Source: Corythucha ciliata (taxonomy: Eukaryota > Arthropoda > Insecta > Hemiptera > Tingidae). From it: DNA of 64,000 bases. Shown piece after piece: positions 43,684 to 55,122 of the stretch. The notes below the pieces were generated by a model that saw only the letters and a list, made by a program, of their open reading frames with translations, searched no databases and was not told the DNA's origin. Every line of letters begins with the position of its first letter. Position 1 is the first letter of the stretch. The position numbers were made by a program, and so were the translations under genes. The DNA lies in NCBI GenBank assembly GCA_038030265.1, contig CM075939.1:47225253-47289252 (forward strand), written 5' to 3'.

Positions 43684-46600
43684 TAGGGTGACCAGATGAC
43701 AAAGTAACATCCGAGGACGTCAGACACGAATAAGTAGGACAAAGTAGGACGCTTGTGATGGAAATTAGGGCACAATTGTAGGACGCCTGAAAACTAGTTA
43801 ACAAAAGACTAATCGTTGATCAGTGTTGTTTACTAGTTTCATTGTTGTTTAGATTGGCATAACAAGATCATCCGGGTCGCCCCTTGTACTCCGCAAACTA
43901 ACTCTCTTCTGGTTACAAATAAGTCAAGTAGATATTTTGGACGGCGTCGTTCAAAGAGTTTGTAAACCAGGCAGGCACGCAAAAACTTTCTACAGAACAA
44001 AACTTTTAACCATTTTAACTGTTGATAGAACTCCGAGACGTGAGCATCATAAGGTAGGTCATAAATAAACCTGACACACGCATTCATAGCACGCTCCAAG
44101 AGGCTGTTCTGTTCACAGCTGAGACCATCATACACTGCCGAACAATAATCAAAATGCGGGAAAACTAGTGAGCGGATGAGTTTCCTAACAGAAAGTGGTA
44201 GGGCGTTCCTTAAAGAGGAGAGCTGTGAAAGTACCCGATAAACAATGCGAGACACAGCGGACACGTGGCAGTCCCAAACAAGACTCTGATCCAGAGTCTC
44301 CCCAAGAGTCACGATGCTCCCCGCCCAAGGAATCGCACTACCGTCCACCGTGACACCAACATGCCCAACCTCAGACAATAAAGATGATAAGAAATAGCGC
44401 GATCCCAACAACATTGCCTGAGTCTTACCTGCGTTTATGACTAAGTCGTTACCTCTAGCCCATTCCAATATTGTGGCTATATCTTCATTTAACTTGTCAA
44501 TGGCACGACCCATTGAGGGCGGATCAAAATCAATGTAAAGCTTCAGATCATCCGCATACAAATGATACTTCGAGTGCCCGATACTCTAAGGGAGGTCTGA
44601 CTCATACAAGGAGAACAGCAGTGGCCCCAAAACCGATCCCTGAGGGACACCACTCGTCACCAACAAAAAGGAAGAAAATGAACGGTCAGTTGGGGATAAA
44701 ACGGCCTGTCTTCTTCCCACCAGGTAAGACAGAAACCACAAACACACACTTCGGGAAAACCCCATCCTCGCAAGCTTAATCACCAGCTTCCCATGATTGA
44801 CCCGGTCGAACGCTCTGCTGAAATCCAGCTGAACCAACGCCGCCACCCTATACTCATCGACTGCCTGAACAATGTCAGAAGTCATTTTGAGGAGTGCCGT
44901 ACGAGTTCCATGATCCACCCGAAATCCACTCTGGTCCTTGGTATTCAAGAAAGGGGTCATCTGATCGCACACACACACTTCTCAAGAGCCTTGGCCAAAC
45001 AACATAGCAGAGAAATCGGCCGGAAGTCCCCAACGCAGGAGGGTTTCGTATTCTTAGGCAGAGGCAGCACCAAGGCAGTCTTCCACGGTTCGGGGAACAC
45101 AGACTGCTGTAACGAGCAATTGAATATGTGGACAAGTGGCTCCACAATGAATGGCAGGCACTTAATTATAAAAGACAATTGCAAGCCGTCGTTACCTCCC
45201 GCATCCGAACTTATGCGCGTTACAGCCGAAATAACATCTTCACGAGAAATGTCCGCCAATTAGAACTTGCTGTCATCAAACGGAATTGAATCGACTAATA
45301 GTTTTGCCTCGGAGACCGAATCTGCTGAACTAACACCAGACCCCACAAAATGCTCATTTAGCGACGAGATCGAACATGGAAGCTGTTTGCTCCTGCTGTC
45401 CAACTTTCCACCAACTCCAAGCGCCCTGAGGTGCCGCCAGGTCTCCCAAGCTCCATTAGGACCCCTAAATAGGTCAAAAAAGTACTACGTTTACTCCTCC
45501 TTATAGCCTGGTTCACCTCGTTCCTAACTTTCACGTATTCATCCCTCACGGATGCGTTTCTACTCCTCCTACAAAGGGTTCGAAGCTTCTCCCTGTGCAC
45601 AATTTTGTTTTTCAAAGCAGACGTCATCCACGGAGTTGGATGCTTCCTACGACGGACAACGCGGCGTTCTTGAAGTGCCAAACGAGCGTGTGAGAGCCAA
45701 ACGATTAAGGCAAATCGAGCAGAATGCCAGTAAAAACATCCACCCCTTCCGTCAACCGTTGGTGACTGAAAGACCCCATTCCACGTCTGAGCAGCAAAAA
45801 AATCAGCGAGACCAACGGGATCAATTCCAGAGATGTCCCTTTTGAAATAAACTCCTCGAGGAAGGCCCTCGGGCGGAACAAAAAACTCATAGAAAATAGC
45901 GTCGTGATCCGACAACTCACTAAAAGAAGACTGTTTGAAATTATCGTAATCATCACAACGCACCCCCAAGGATCCGTGACGGGTGGCTGAGTAGGAAACA
46001 AGAGTGAGGTCAAAAACATCAAATATATCGTACAAGCAACGACTATCCCCAGAGTCACTCCGGAGGTTCGCATTTATATCCCCACAGAATATGAAGTGAT
46101 CAAATCGAGGAATTACATAAGAGAGCACAGCCTCGAGCTTGTGAACCCATGGCGACGTCAGGTGGACGGTAGAAAACCCCAACGGCCAGAGGCAGATGGA
46201 CATATTTCAACTCAAGGCAAAGAAACTCCAGCCCAGAGCCACTGGTATCACTAGATGCACGAACCGCACCAGAGGCAATACTCTCCTTCACGTAGCACAA
46301 CCGATACGATCATTACGAAAGGAAAAATATCCCGGAAGACAGATCTCATTATCAGACGCTTTCTCATTCAACCAAGTCTCAGTTACGCGTATGATATCAT
46401 ACGACATACGGCGAGGGTCATTTATTTATTAAAATTGTTTATAATAACGCATTGCCCCACCCTCATTATGTAGAGTCCACAGAAGATGGTCGTGAGGGAC
46501 CGAAAGCTGGTTCTGGACAAATAAATACATTAATTACATAGTGGAGAGACAAGGACTTTTATTTCCTAATTCCACAAAATTCAGTTTTTAAAAGCTTAAA

Positions 46601-46942
46601 AATCCGCGAAATTGAGGTAGCGAATTACAAAAACCGTGACATTGGTACCAAATTTGAAGCATTTGGCTATGGAAGATCTCCGTGAGAACTTGATGGATGG
46701 TGAAAAGTGAACATGCAGGGGAGGTTTCGGCTGAGCCCCACAGCTTTGTTCAAATATGAGAACGTGAAAGATGTTCGAAGTTACAGACCCACCAGACGTT
46801 ATAAGTTGAGCAGAAAAAGTAGTAGAACAAAAAAGAGGACACTTTTGTCGTCTCCCCGGACACGTGGAAAAGGAGCCCGGACGTTCCTGGACGCTCTAAA
46901 AGTAGGACATTTCCGGGGAAAGGAGGACGCCTGGTCACCCTA
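43684..46942. mobile_element. hAT-like element with perfect 8-bp TSD, hosting a LINE
   Basis: Ends are TAGGGTGACCAG and CTGGTCACCCTA, a perfect 12-bp inverted repeat. CCAAAATC flanks both sides (43676-43683 and 46943-46950). Sub-terminal AGGAC/GTAGGAC words recur at both ends (43735-43755; 46830-46930), as is common for hAT elements. The total is 3259 bp, of which about 2.6 kb is a LINE on the minus strand; the remaining few hundred bp are non-coding. It was therefore a MITE-like element that received a LINE, or one that captured it. Confidence 0.88.
43839..46420 (-). pseudogene. CR1/Jockey-like LINE with endonuclease and reverse transcriptase, 5' truncated
   Basis: Minus-strand order: an AP-endonuclease part with ETWLNEKASDNEICLPGY (about 46370), FYRPP, FIFCGDINANL and SELSDHDAIFYEF (45358-46203); then reverse transcriptase from 45259 with FPEPWKTALVLPLPK, DFRPISLLCCLAKALEK, DFSRAFDRVNHG, SGVPQGSVLGPLLFSLY and YADDLKLY. 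The thumb and C-terminal region runs to 43839. Frameshifts lie near 46280, 46170, 45360 and 44970, and a break before YADD. The N-terminal endonuclease catalytic residues and ORF1 are missing, consistent with 5' truncation at about 46430. Confidence 0.92.
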
Positions 46943-46950
46943 CCAAAATC

Positions 46951-47440
46951 GCTCTGCGCGTGAGCGTCCCATTCTGACGTTCTCTTTAAAGCCCCGTCCA
47001 CACGCTCAAAACTTACTTGTGCAAACGCGCAAACGGATTTGAACATGCAGGTTAGTGAATTATCATATGCTCGGGCAAAGAATTATTAGACTGCAGGGTA
47101 GACTTTAAACCCATGCGCGATATCGACTCACATCGCGCGCTATTTCGGAACAGGTACCATTTCGATTTGAAACTCCCGGAGACTACTTCTCCGAGTGGCG
47201 TAACTCACGCAGTAACTTACCGAGCTACAGCCGATGGAGGGGAGCGGACCACCCTGGTCCACCATTCCTAGCAGGGGCCCCAAAAAGCTTGAATATTGGA
47301 AAATGTGCATTTCCAGGTTTTATGTTTATGGCTAACGGGAACGGGACTTTTAGGTCTGTTTTTTTCATTTCCCGGCCGAAAAACGCAACGTTTAGCCTTG
47401 TCATGGGTTTCGTACGATTTTTCTGTTCTTGGAGAAAGCC
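46951..47440. other. Stretch with one orphan Harbinger-like end
   Basis: TAAAGCCCCGTCCACACG at 46986-47003 resembles the TWA-AGCCC ends of the MITEs at 13205 and 36509, but no matching second end was found. No gene is seen. Confidence 0.45.
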
Positions 47441-47830
47441 TACGAACAAATCCGCGTCTTAAATTGAGAAAATGCTAAATGCTCAGTTTCTGTAGCGGGT
47501 AAAATTTACAAGGCGCACTAATGTGTTGCTGTAAAGGCAAGCACGTGGCTAAAAGTTTAGTAAAAACCAGTAATATGGATGGGGTGGGGGTTGCGAAAAA
47601 TCGGTGGTTCGAGGCCATTTTAGAAAAAGTGCTCATTCCCGGATAAAACTGAGAAAATATGACAAATCCAAAAAATTGGCTTTTTACGGAATATTTGCAG
47701 CGAAATGGGCTTTGTGAGTGATTAAAACCCGCAAAATTACGGAGTCCGGCTCAAAAGAGTCAAACCGATTAAATTCAGTTTCTAAAAGGAATGGGAACCA
47801 CAAAAACTGTTCTTTGAAATGAGCCAATTC
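47440..47830 (+). repeat. Degenerate ~30-bp minisatellite, block 11
   Basis: Forward, poorly conserved units (AAATTGAGAAAATGCTAAAT, TCATTCCCGGATAAAACTG). Confidence 0.6.
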
Positions 47831-47929
47831 CAACTTTAAACGAGTGAATGTTTTACCAGAACACTCCTTTCCCTAAGGGGGGGGGGGGGGTAGCCTTTAT
47901 AGTAGGGAGAACGAATGGTTCAGGGCGCT

Positions 47930-49110
47930 AATAGCGATGGTCTGTTAGCAGTTTTTACCGTGTGATAAGTCAATTGAGCCATTTTCAGTTCAAGTTCAAG
48001 CGTGGATCGTAAGTTTAACCATTTATAGACCGCGTGGAGTCAGTTTTTACCCATTTTTGAGCGTGAACAGCCAATTTTTGGCAATTTTTACGGTGCAAAC
48101 TGTCAGTATAGCGATTGCTACCGGGCGTGAATAGTCATTGTGATATTTCAGGCCGCACGAATCCGTTTATTTAGTCGGACTCTACGGAAAAGTAGTTTTC
48201 AGTTAAGAGTACGAACTCAGTTTAGCCATTGTCAAGGCGCGAATCGTTAATTTAACCATTCTGGGGACGCAAATTGTCAGGTTCATAATTTGCAAGGCAA
48301 AACGTCGTAATTTCGTCAGCTTTATCAGGTAATTTATGCAAGGAGTGAATATTTGCCATGACGCTATTTTCAGGGCATTAATTCATATCCAAATTAATGA
48401 CCAGTTTGACGTTTTTATGGCAGGCATTACCAGTTTGGCCATTAATACAGTAAGCAATGCTTGTTTAGCCATTTTCTACGCGTGAATGCTCGGTTTTGAC
48501 CATTTTTCAGGGCAGGAATCACCAGTTCAGGCAGTTTTAGAGCGCGAATTGGGGGCTTGTAAAGCCAGTTTGGCCATTTTTAGAACGCGAATCGTCAGTT
48601 TTGCCATATTTAGGGCGTGTAATACAACATAATCAGTCACAACAAGCCAAAGGCGTGAATAGCCAGTTTGGCCATTCTTTCCACGCGAATGTTTATTTCG
48701 CACTTTTCAGAACCTGGAATCATCTCTGTTTAGGCATTTTAGTCAGTTCGCGAATAGTCAATTTAGCCGTTTTTGGAATGCGAATATGGTCCGTCAAGCC
48801 AAAGGCACGAATGGTCAGTATTGGGCATTTTTGGCGCGCGAATTGCCACAGTTTGGACATTTTTGGCGCGCGAGTTGTTGATTTAGCCATTTTTAGGGCT
48901 GCGAAAATCGTCAGCTTTGCCTTTTTTGGGCACTGTAAGTCCATTTGGCTATGTTTAGAGCGGGAATGTCCAATTTGGCAATTTTTAGGGCGCAAGTATG
49001 GTCCGTTCAGCCCTTTGCAAGGCGCTAATCGTCAGTTGTGCCACTTTGGGACGCAATTAAAGTAAGTTTAGCCATTTTAAAGGTGGGAATAGTCATATAG
49101 TTTGGCTATT
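47930..49110 (-). repeat. Variant minisatellite array, ~30-bp period, about 35-40 units
   Basis: The unit reads approximately GCGAATCGTCAGTTTAGCC then ATTTTTAGGGC. Reverse-complemented, it shares the ATTCGCG(C)CTAAAAAT core with the main repeat, so it is probably a diverged subfamily. Units vary by about 20-30% by eye. Two open frames (48601-49065 plus, 48720-48995 minus) are by-products of the repeat. Confidence 0.82.
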
Positions 49111-50202
49111 TCGTCGGGGACGAAATCTTGTCGACGATTTTGCCCATTTTTCCCAATTCAATGCGGTAATTTTCAACCTTTCGTACTAAGAGATAATAAC
49201 GTGAGAGGAGATCGGCTTCCGTTAAAAATGATTTAGTCGATTTAGGCAGAGAATGGCTGTCAATTCATTTTTAGGAGAGCGAAATCCACTATTTCCCAGG
49301 TCCTTCCTATGAGCAAACCCCAGATAGGCGGGCAACTTACTATTTTGGGGTCCACTAAAACCCACTAAATCGTCTAATAAAGGACCATGACGTGAAGCAT
49401 TCCTTTCTGGACCATTTAAGGAGCTGTATTTCTTGGATTTCTTGGGTGAACATGTATCGGGGGACTTATAAATCACGTCTGCCTTGAAGATTAGATCAAA
49501 ATCTTTGAGAAAATTACCCCAGAAAATTTGTGAATGTGATAACTTTCTCTGGTTATAGGGTTGGGGGGGGGGGGTTGATGAAGTTTTTGCTCAAGTGACC
49601 TCGCGACTCCATGGGAAAGGCCATGACACCTGTGTCGCCTCCCTTGGATCCGCCACTGGCCTCGGGCAAATTCCCCTCCTTAGCCCTTCTCCAACCAATA
49701 GATCTAGCCCGAATGCGTACACCAGTTTAAACTAACAAAATGTTCTGGCAACTCAAATGGATACCACACGAGTGATTCGGTCAAAATCAATTGGTGTTGG
49801 CTCGTTCAAACAAAGAACATCGCGCACCGGACATTGAAAACAATAAATTTCGAAGACATTTTAGCCAGAAATGTCAATCTTCGTGGGGATTATAAAAACT
49901 CGGATATCAAACGAATGCCACAGAAAGTGTTCGTTATCGCGCATGACTGTGGAATTTACCACGCGCTCAGGCCAATGCAGACAGAGAATGCAGTAGAGCT
50001 AAATTTTCATTCGTTCGCTTTATTAGTTATTTTCTAGCGCGTAATTTTCAGTTTTTATGACTTTTTTTCCCAATTTTTTTATTTTAAACGTCCATTTCCC
50101 GGCTTATTTGGTCAGTTTCCCGGCCTTTTCTGTTTGTACCCTTAGGCCCCTTAAGTAGTAAGTTTTTTGTTCAAAAATGTGTTCAATCTGATCACAAACA
50201 GA
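49111..50202. other. Stretch with an orphan transposon end, no gene
   Basis: GGATCCGCCACTG at 49650 is the same end type as the hAT-like element at 34250/39688, but no partner is found. A run of 12 Gs lies at 49563. No coding region is supported. Confidence 0.45.
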
Positions 50203-50210
50203 CAATTTGA

Positions 50211-51993
50211 CATGGGCGTAGCCAGCGGAGGCAGGGGTGGGCAGTTGCCCTCCCCTAGAATCAAAAAACGCATATTTCGTGGGGCAGCTGCCCACCCCCA
50301 AAAACATTTTCCCTGATCTGGCTAACAGAAACACAAATTCATTGTATTTCGCTCGATAAACAAAATTTTTGCGGAATTTTCTCACTAAAAAACCAACACA
50401 TTTTCGCTCATCGGTTGCTGACAAACCGATTTTGAGGGTCGGCTTAACTTGGAAACCGATTTTGCTGATTTTTCGCACTAAAATCCCATTTTCGTAAGGT
50501 TCGACAGCAATTTCGTGTGTTTGGGTTAGCTCAAACGGTGTTTTGACCGCTGTGCCTTACAGACATTATGGTGGGAGAGAAACTGCCAGCTCTATTTACC
50601 GTCTCAGGTCTAAAATTTAAAGTTTAGCTCCAAAAGTATCACTTTTCGGGTAGGGGAGGGGGGGAAGGAAGTCTCAGTTTTTCGACATAAAATCCGAAAT
50701 AGAAGGCATCGAACGACAGTTTTCCACCAGATATTTATTTTTGACGGATAGTGGCAGTTTCTGTGCAAATTAAGTCTCTGATGACCGTGAATTGACGCGA
50801 TTCTAACCTCCAGATACTGTTATAAGCCTGCAAAAAGGCATCTGTTATGCTCGCCAGTGAAGCTGCCCACAGGCGTGATCCGCAGTTTTTCCTCAAGACG
50901 AGTTGCACAGAATCCCCCCCCCCCCTTTACTCGTGAATGAGCACTATTTGTAGCCTCGAATTGACGTTTTTTCTTAATTTTAACTGAAACTATGTGTTTT
51001 TTCTCAATTCTACCTCGAACTAGCCCATTTTAGCCGTAAAAAGGTCTCAAAAAACCCTGAAATAACGCATATATTACGGCCAGCACTGGGCATCTCCTAT
51101 AAACCGCAAATAGGTGCGTTCTGTCAATTTCAGCCGTAAAAGAGCAGTTTCTCCTCAATTTAACCCGTGAATGAACCCTATTTCTCAATTTTAGCCACGA
51201 CAATTCCACCAATCAACAACAAACGGTGACAATAATTTTGCCAATTCGTTTTCCCTCAATTTTAGCAGCAAATTTTTGAGCAATTTCAGCAGTGAAAAGG
51301 TTCACATAATCCGCATGTTAGCGAATTTCATTAATTCTGATCCGGACGTTGCATCGCGAACCTTGAAATTTTGGGAAACTATTTCAAAAATGTATGCGCT
51401 AGGTCGCGCTTTTTCTCGATTGTACCCACAAACTTGCTATATACATGTATAATTAAACAGTCAATTAGCACTTTTTCGCAATGTTCACCGAGATATTGGT
51501 TTGAGAAACCACGAACTGGTGCCTTCTCTCAATTTTTCCTGGGTCAATGAGCTCCATTTCTCAATTTTAGCTGTGAATTTGCGTTTATCCTCAATTTTAG
51601 TCACAAATGAGCGATTTTTCTCAATTCTACGATGAAAAAGCAATTTTTTTCTGTCAATTTTAGGTGTGAAAAGAGCACTGTAAACCGTGAATTACCGCAT
51701 TTTCTTAATTTCGGCCCGGACTTTGGATCGCGAAACCGCAAATTGGCGTGTTTTCTCAATTTCAATCGCGAATAATGAGATTTATTTCTCAAACTTAACG
51801 TGAATCAGCGCTATTTTTCAATTCTAGCCGTGAATGGATGTTTTCCCTGAGTACTAGCCGCAAAATGTCCTTTTCACGGATTTCATCCGCGAACGAGCAC
51901 TTTTTCTCAAGACGTGCGCCCCCCCCCCCCCAACTCTGGATCTGTGCCGGGCTGGCTGCCCACCCCTTGATCACGGGGCTGGCTACGCCCCTG
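50211..51993. mobile_element. hAT-like element with perfect 8-bp TSD, filled by minisatellite
   Basis: The left end is CATGGGCGTAGCCAGC; the right end is GGCTGGCTACGCCCCTG, whose reverse complement starts CAGGGGCGTAGCCAGCC. A second shared block, GGGGTGGGCAG, lies just inside each end. The 8-mer CAATTTGA flanks both sides exactly (50203-50210 and 51994-52001). Length is 1783 bp with no transposase. More than half of it is the degenerate 30-bp repeat in reverse orientation. Confidence 0.9.
50940..51900 (-). repeat. Degenerate ~30-bp minisatellite, block 12 (inside hAT-like element)
   Basis: Reverse units (TTTTTCTCAATTTTAGCC, TGAATGAGCAC and variants) number about 30. They are bounded on the right by C13 (51919-51931) and the element end. 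Confidence 0.82.
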
Positions 51994-52001
51994 CAATTTG
52001 A

Positions 52002-55000
52002 GGCAGGGAACATCTGTGATTTCTTTTCAAAATGGCTACTTTGTTCAAAAAACTTACTCATGTAAAAGGGGCCTTACAATGTTGGCAGTTTCATGGCTTT
52101 TTTTTTTTCTTTTTTTTTCAGTTTCATAACAATTTTGTCTATTTCCCGACAATTTTCGTCAGTTTTAGGCTTTTCCACCCCACCTATTTTTATGATTGTA
52201 TGTATGATTTGATCTCAAGACAGATTAAGCCCTTGAATTAGGCCACGGATGGTTTGGTCCTCTCAGGTCTTGTAAAACTGCAAGGTGATGAGGGGGGCGT
52301 TAAATAAACTGTGGAAGTCCCCTATAACGACTTTATGTTTGGAAACTTGTCAATAACCACAATGTAACATTCAAAAGCTGACGTTTCCTTCAAAATATTT
52401 TTTTTTTTATTTCTCATCATTCGTCCGCCTGAAGCCGATTTTGGGTACTTTCAGTATTCCGGCAGTACTTTTTTTAACGAAGAGATTCCCCCTTGAGGTG
52501 AGGCAATTAATCTGATCATAGCTGAGAATAACTTATGGTTTCATTTTCATTAAGCTAAAACAAATTCTAATTCAATTCAAGTCGATCGATTATCTTTAAT
52601 CGAACGATTAAGTTTTTTGCCTCTTTATTGCCAAAACGAATTTAAATCCATTAATCCGTATACTCGAACGATCAATTCTATAAATTTACTCTTTAATTCG
52701 TTTCTTTAAAATCGGCAATGTAAATAGTCTCAATGACTTTCCACTCATTTATAAGAATGTCATGGGGAAATCAATAATGCGCGAACGAAAACAGTCATTC
52801 ACTTGTAATGATGTAAGAGGAGATTGACGAGGGGGGGGGGGAGCTTTTTTTCGCGAGTGGTTCACCTGTACTTGACAACCAGGAAACAGCAGTCATTTTA
52901 ATGGAATTCGAAGTTTTGACTATACATATACACTACAGGAAGGTCCTTCTCATTGAGCTTTGTAATCATCACAATGTCCCATTTTTCTCTCTCTCTCTCT
53001 CCCCCCCCCCCCAGGCAATTCCTTCTAACGGATGAAGTTCTGAAAGAGTCGTATAAAATTTGTGGTATTAAAAGTAAGTTAAGCATTTTGAAAGTATCTT
53101 CGAATTTCCTCCCGTTTTTCTCCACCGGGAGGCCCCCCTCAATCTTTCTTTCCTATTTTATGTTTTTATCTTCAAATCTTAATGGAGCTAAAAAGGTTGA
53201 AGGTCTTTAAAAGCCAGCAAAATTACTCTGAAATCCAATAATCCAGCAAAAATGACAGTGCGGAAAGGGGTAGAGGAGTAAAACACTGATGAAAACTTTT
53301 GACGCTAAAAAGTCTGGTAAGTTTAACGTTTTCTCTCCCCCCGCCACCCCACCACATCTTATCCTCAGCGGCTGAACCTTTGAAATAACGTAAAGTTTAT
53401 CACGATACACTGGATGACTCGATTATTATCTTGAGGTTGTTTAACGTTAAATTCCTCTTCAGAAACAAGGCCACGTAATTTTACGAATTGCCTGCAAAAT
53501 CAAGGAGGAAACAAAGTTTGTGAGTGTGTTTCCAACGGTTTCCGGTGACCGTTCACTCGTAAAAACTCGAGGAGACCCGAACAAGTTTTCCAACAACCTT
53601 TGATGTTCACATTTTGTAGCAGCAGTTGTAAGGGGTTGAGAAAGTGTGTAGGTATACTTGGCGTTTTTAGACTTTCGAAAAGGTAGCACAATCCCCTGGA
53701 CCCCGCCCCACCATGCACAAGTTTTACGACAGTCAATCCCCTCATTTCCAAGAGTTTCTTAAACAAGATCACACAGACCAGACCATCAGGGGTTTCGATA
53801 GCTTTCGAGATGACCGAGGACCCTGAGTGGTTAAGGTATTAAGAGGACGAAACTAGCGTATTTATGATTTATACGGTTATGAGGCTCCTAAAAGCCAAAA
53901 TTTTACGGTGGGTGAAGGCTTTTCCGGGTGAGCCTTCCATTTCAGTTATACAAGATGGGTGTTGCGATGGAGGGGGATCGTGACCCTTTGAAGGTTGCCA
54001 AGGAAAACCCATCGAGCGTCGAAAATATTATTTCCCGCTATAAAGGCGGACGATGCCTGGGTCGCTTTTGTATAAAAGAGATGGCCCCTTCAAAGCTTAC
54101 CAAGAAAGCCCCTTTTAGGTAGTCGAGACTTCGGACATGTAAATGGCTTGATTTAATATGAATGGAACGAGACTGCCATATTGTGATCTTCGGTGAGATT
54201 AACAGAAGGGATAAGGGGAGGAACGCCAATTGCACAACCAATGAGAAATGAAAAAAGTGTCATTTTCCATGTGCACGAGCCATAAAAAGTTTCAAAATTA
54301 GATAGGGAGTGGTGGGGGATTTCTTGTTATTTTCTAAAAACTCTCTTAACACTCACTCCCACAGCTACTTTATGAGTCAATAACTGTAAAATTCTCCTTT
54401 CAAGACGTAATATAGCTCGTTAAAAACCGGTTGAAGGAGTGGGTAGATATACACCATCAGATGCCGTAAATAAAAGAATCCCTTTTATACAGTATTGCGT
54501 TTTTTCTTCCAACTTTGAATGAGTAATAGAGGAATACAGAGAGGGGATCTTCATCATTTCCTCAAGTAAGCCCCGTTTTCACGTGCGAAAGAATAGTCAC
54601 ATCGGTCTACCACACTTTTAAGGCATATTCAATCGAAGCGGGGGTTTATTTTGACTCGAGGGTAGAATTATGGAGCTTTCAATCATTTGTAAATCTGCGG
54701 TATAAATGAAATAAAATAGTTGAACACTCTGCAGCCCATAGTCGAATTTTGTCGATCTTTCTCATTACTGACTCGCCAGTCATTCGGTTAATTCCTTTTG
54801 TCCAACACTATCGAAAAGCCTTTACCTTCAATAATCGAACAAAGCTGTGCACTTTTTCAGAGTGTAGGGAGGAGCAGAGAGCGAGTGACACGGCGAAATT
54901 GAAATCTCTGGGAAGTTGTCAAATGAATGGAAATGCGCACCAAACCCTTTTGTCGGTTCTCTTTTCAAATATCCACACCCCTTCTCAAAGCTGCATCAAC

Positions 55001-55023
55001 ACACCAATTCAATTCTTCTTTTC
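52002..55023. other. 3-kb stretch without a recognised gene
   Basis: Only short frames without domains are seen. A TC microsatellite joins a run of 12 Cs (about 52986-53012), and G11 lies at 52831. TAAGCCCCGTTTTCACGTG at 54568 resembles a Harbinger-like MITE end without a partner. Confidence 0.5.
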
Positions 55024-55027
55024 CTGT

Positions 55028-55121
55028 TGTAAATATAGGAAAAATTGAGTGTAATTATAAGCAGCGAGGACAAGTTTTAGTGATTCATAGTTAATCTATT
55101 GAAGGCATTTAGTTGTAAGCC
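55028..55121 (+). repeat. G4 5' LTR remnant
   Basis: The first 94 bp of the LTR only. Identity with 60139 onward stops abruptly after TTTAGTTGTAAG. A deletion has removed the rest of the LTR, the primer site and the start of gag. Confidence 0.85.
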
Positions 55122-55122
55122 T

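Noticed and set aside
48601..49065. 154-codon plus-strand frame and 91-codon minus-strand frame
   Set aside because: Produced by the repeated ~30-bp variant unit, not by a gene.
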